From Haloferacaceae archaeon (GTDB lineage: Archaea; Halobacteriota; Halobacteria; Halobacteriales; Haloferacaceae), in NCBI GenBank assembly GCA_003554115.1, contig PWFE01000057.1, forward strand, positions 1-14,493: a stretch of 14,493 nt of DNA. The letters run 5' to 3'. Shown in pieces: positions 13,333 to 14,493 of the stretch. The stretch's first letter is position 1; every line of letters starts with the position of its first letter. The translations under genes were made by a program, and so were the position numbers. The notes beneath the pieces are model-generated. The model was not told where the DNA came from and made no database searches. It saw only the letters and a list, made by a program, of their open reading frames with translations.

Positions 13333-14493
13333 TCATCGGAACCGCGTCGATCCGCGTTCGAACCCCGCCGCTAGCGTCGGCTCGTCGAGCGAACAGATGG
13401 TTGGTCGACCATGCGGACAAGCGAACGGCTGTTCGCACTCACCCAAGCGGTCGAGTAGCGTTTCTGCCTCCGTCTGAGAGAGTCGATCTCCCGCTTTCAG
13501 CGAGGGATGACAGGCCATATCAGCCAGCAACTCCCCGCGGCGGTCCGCAGGCTGCTCGCCGGCTGCAAGCTGGTCTAACGTCTCTCGCAGCAGATCGACC
13601 TCGCCAACCCGCCCGAGTGGAGCCGGGAGCCCGGAAACGCGGAGCATACCCCCGCCGAACGGGTCGACATCGAAGCCGAGGTCGGCCACGAGATCGGCGT
13701 GCGTCTCGGCAGCCGACGCCACGGCGGGCGACACTGAGATCGTTTCCGGCGGCTCAATGCGAGCAGTCGGAACGCCCTCGCTGGCCAGCCTCGATTGGAG
13801 TCGCTCGTAGTTCACCCGCTCGTGTGCGGCGTGCTGGTCCACCACCAAGAGCTCGTCTCCATCCTCACAGAGCAGGTACAAATCACGGAACGGACCAATG
13901 ACACGCACCTCCGCAAAGGGGTCCGAACGGTCGACCGCCTGCAGCGACGTCCCGAGATCGGTCGCCGCCTTGCTCGTCCGACGAATGTCGGCGGTCGTCA
14001 GTGCCTCAGTGACTGCCGCTTCGACTGCCGACTCAATCGCTTCGCGCGCGGTCAAACCAACCTCCTGTTTGGCTGGATGGACGTTCGGATCGACTGTTCC
14101 AGCCGGTGGCTCGACATCGATTGCGGCAATCGGATACCGCGACCCCGAAATAAGCGAGCCGTAGCCAGCGATTACCGCCCGACGGAGGCCGCTATCGGTG
14201 ACCGGTCGACCGATAACTGCGATTCGTACGTGTTCGCGTGTCGACCGCGTAACCGATGGATAACAGCAGATCCCACGGACAACGAAGGGTTGGCCGTCGA
14301 GATCTGTCTGGTGGTAGATCGTCGTCGCGCGGCTGGCAGTGTCGGCGTCGTACACGCCGAGTAGCGCGTCCTGGAAACCACTGCCACTGATCGATAGCGT
14401 CTCGTTACCGTTGTGGACGAGCCGAAACCGTGTCTCGGGGCGAGCCAGTGCGTAGCGGGCGACAAGCTCGCTGATCCGACCGAACTCCGCGGC
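13333..14493 (-). CDS. mutL: DNA mismatch repair protein MutL, C-terminal part
   Basis: The frame is open to the right edge (386 codons plus stop visible), so the N-terminal ATPase region is missing from the window. What remains begins AAEFGRISELVARYALARPE (end of the GHKL ATPase and start of the transducer domain). It continues through DVEPPAGTVDPNVHPAKQEV, the MutL transducer signature, into a C-terminal dimerisation/endonuclease domain. All endonuclease motifs are there: DQHAAHERVNYE (13804-13839; DQHA-x2-E-x4-E), ACHPSLKAGD (13486-13515), CPHGRP (13402-13419) and FER (13354-13362). This MutL should therefore nick DNA itself, as in MutH-less organisms. The linker between the two domains is short, roughly 30 residues. 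In many haloarchaea mutS lies next to mutL, so it may lie outside to the right. The gene end converges with the zinc-ribbon gene. Confidence 0.95.
   Translation of the reverse strand, partial: AAEFGRISELVARYALARPETRFRLVHNGNETLSISGSGFQDALLGVYDADTASRATTIYHQTDLDGQPFVVRGICCYPSVTRSTREHVRIAVIGRPVTDSGLRRAVIAGYGSLISGSRYPIAAIDVEPPAGTVDPNVHPAKQEVGLTAREAIESAVEAAVTEALTTADIRRTSKAATDLGTSLQAVDRSDPFAEVRVIGPFRDLYLLCEDGDELLVVDQHAAHERVNYERLQSRLASEGVPTARIEPPETISVSPAVASAAETHADLVADLGFDVDPFGGGMLRVSGLPAPLGRVGEVDLLRETLDQLAAGEQPADRRGELLADMACHPSLKAGDRLSQTEAETLLDRLGECEQPFACPHGRPTICSLDEPTLAAGFERGSTRFR

Noticed and set aside
1..14493. Frequent GTCGAC/TCGAC words
   Set aside because: A compositional trait that occurs inside genes as well as spacers and agrees with codon use (Val-Asp, Ser-Thr); not evidence for a special site.
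1..14493. tRNA genes, CRISPR arrays, insertion sequences, prophage genes or attachment sites
   Set aside because: None seen: no regularly spaced repeats, no transposase or integrase motifs, and all long gaps are covered by core genes.

Overview
The window reads as an ordinary piece of chromosome from a halophilic archaeon (class Halobacteria), GC-rich and full of GTCGAC. Three things point there. The proteins are strongly acidic. Gene families such as S19e-PDCD5, class I lysyl-tRNA synthetase, MobB-like/MoaE fusion and small haloarchaeal DUF proteins are archaeal. Many promoters show a TATA-like box 23-32 bases before the start codon, the usual sign of leaderless archaeal mRNAs. I cannot name the genus. 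There is no tRNA, rRNA, CRISPR array, transposase, integrase or phage gene, and the window looks like core genome.

Layout. The first 117 bases (minus) are the N-terminus of glycerol kinase (glpK), preceded by an AT-rich intergenic stretch with several inverted repeats. Next on the minus strand come trkH (potassium uptake membrane subunit) and, upstream of it, hisS. A divergent plus-strand orphan gene for a small basic protein lies at 3450-3938 and converges on a minus-strand block. Read in its own direction (high to low coordinates), that block is rps19e, PDCD5-like DNA-binding protein, PP-loop ATPase, DedA/VTT membrane protein and an EamA/DMT transporter. The first four are closely spaced and probably co-transcribed.

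thiL (thiamine-phosphate kinase) diverges from rps19e and converges on a minus-strand site-2-protease-type membrane metalloprotease. Two more minus-strand genes follow: a small winged-helix-like haloarchaeal protein (DUF7123-like) and a MobB-like/MoaE molybdopterin synthase subunit. The plus-strand pair pyrH-lysS overlaps by ATGA and is followed by a small zinc-ribbon protein. The window ends inside mutL (minus), which keeps all the endonuclease motifs.

Functionally this is housekeeping: translation (HisRS, LysRS, S19e), nucleotide and cofactor synthesis (PyrH, ThiL, MoaE), mismatch repair (MutL), potassium and glycerol physiology (TrkH, GlpK), and membrane proteins (DedA, DMT, S2P). I found no convincing undescribed multi-gene system. 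The items most worth a second look are the non-coding dyads before glpK, before hisS and before the DUF7123-like gene; a hairpin plus U-tract between rps19e and PDCD5; the orphan basic protein; and two aminoacyl-tRNA synthetases that lack textbook catalytic residues.
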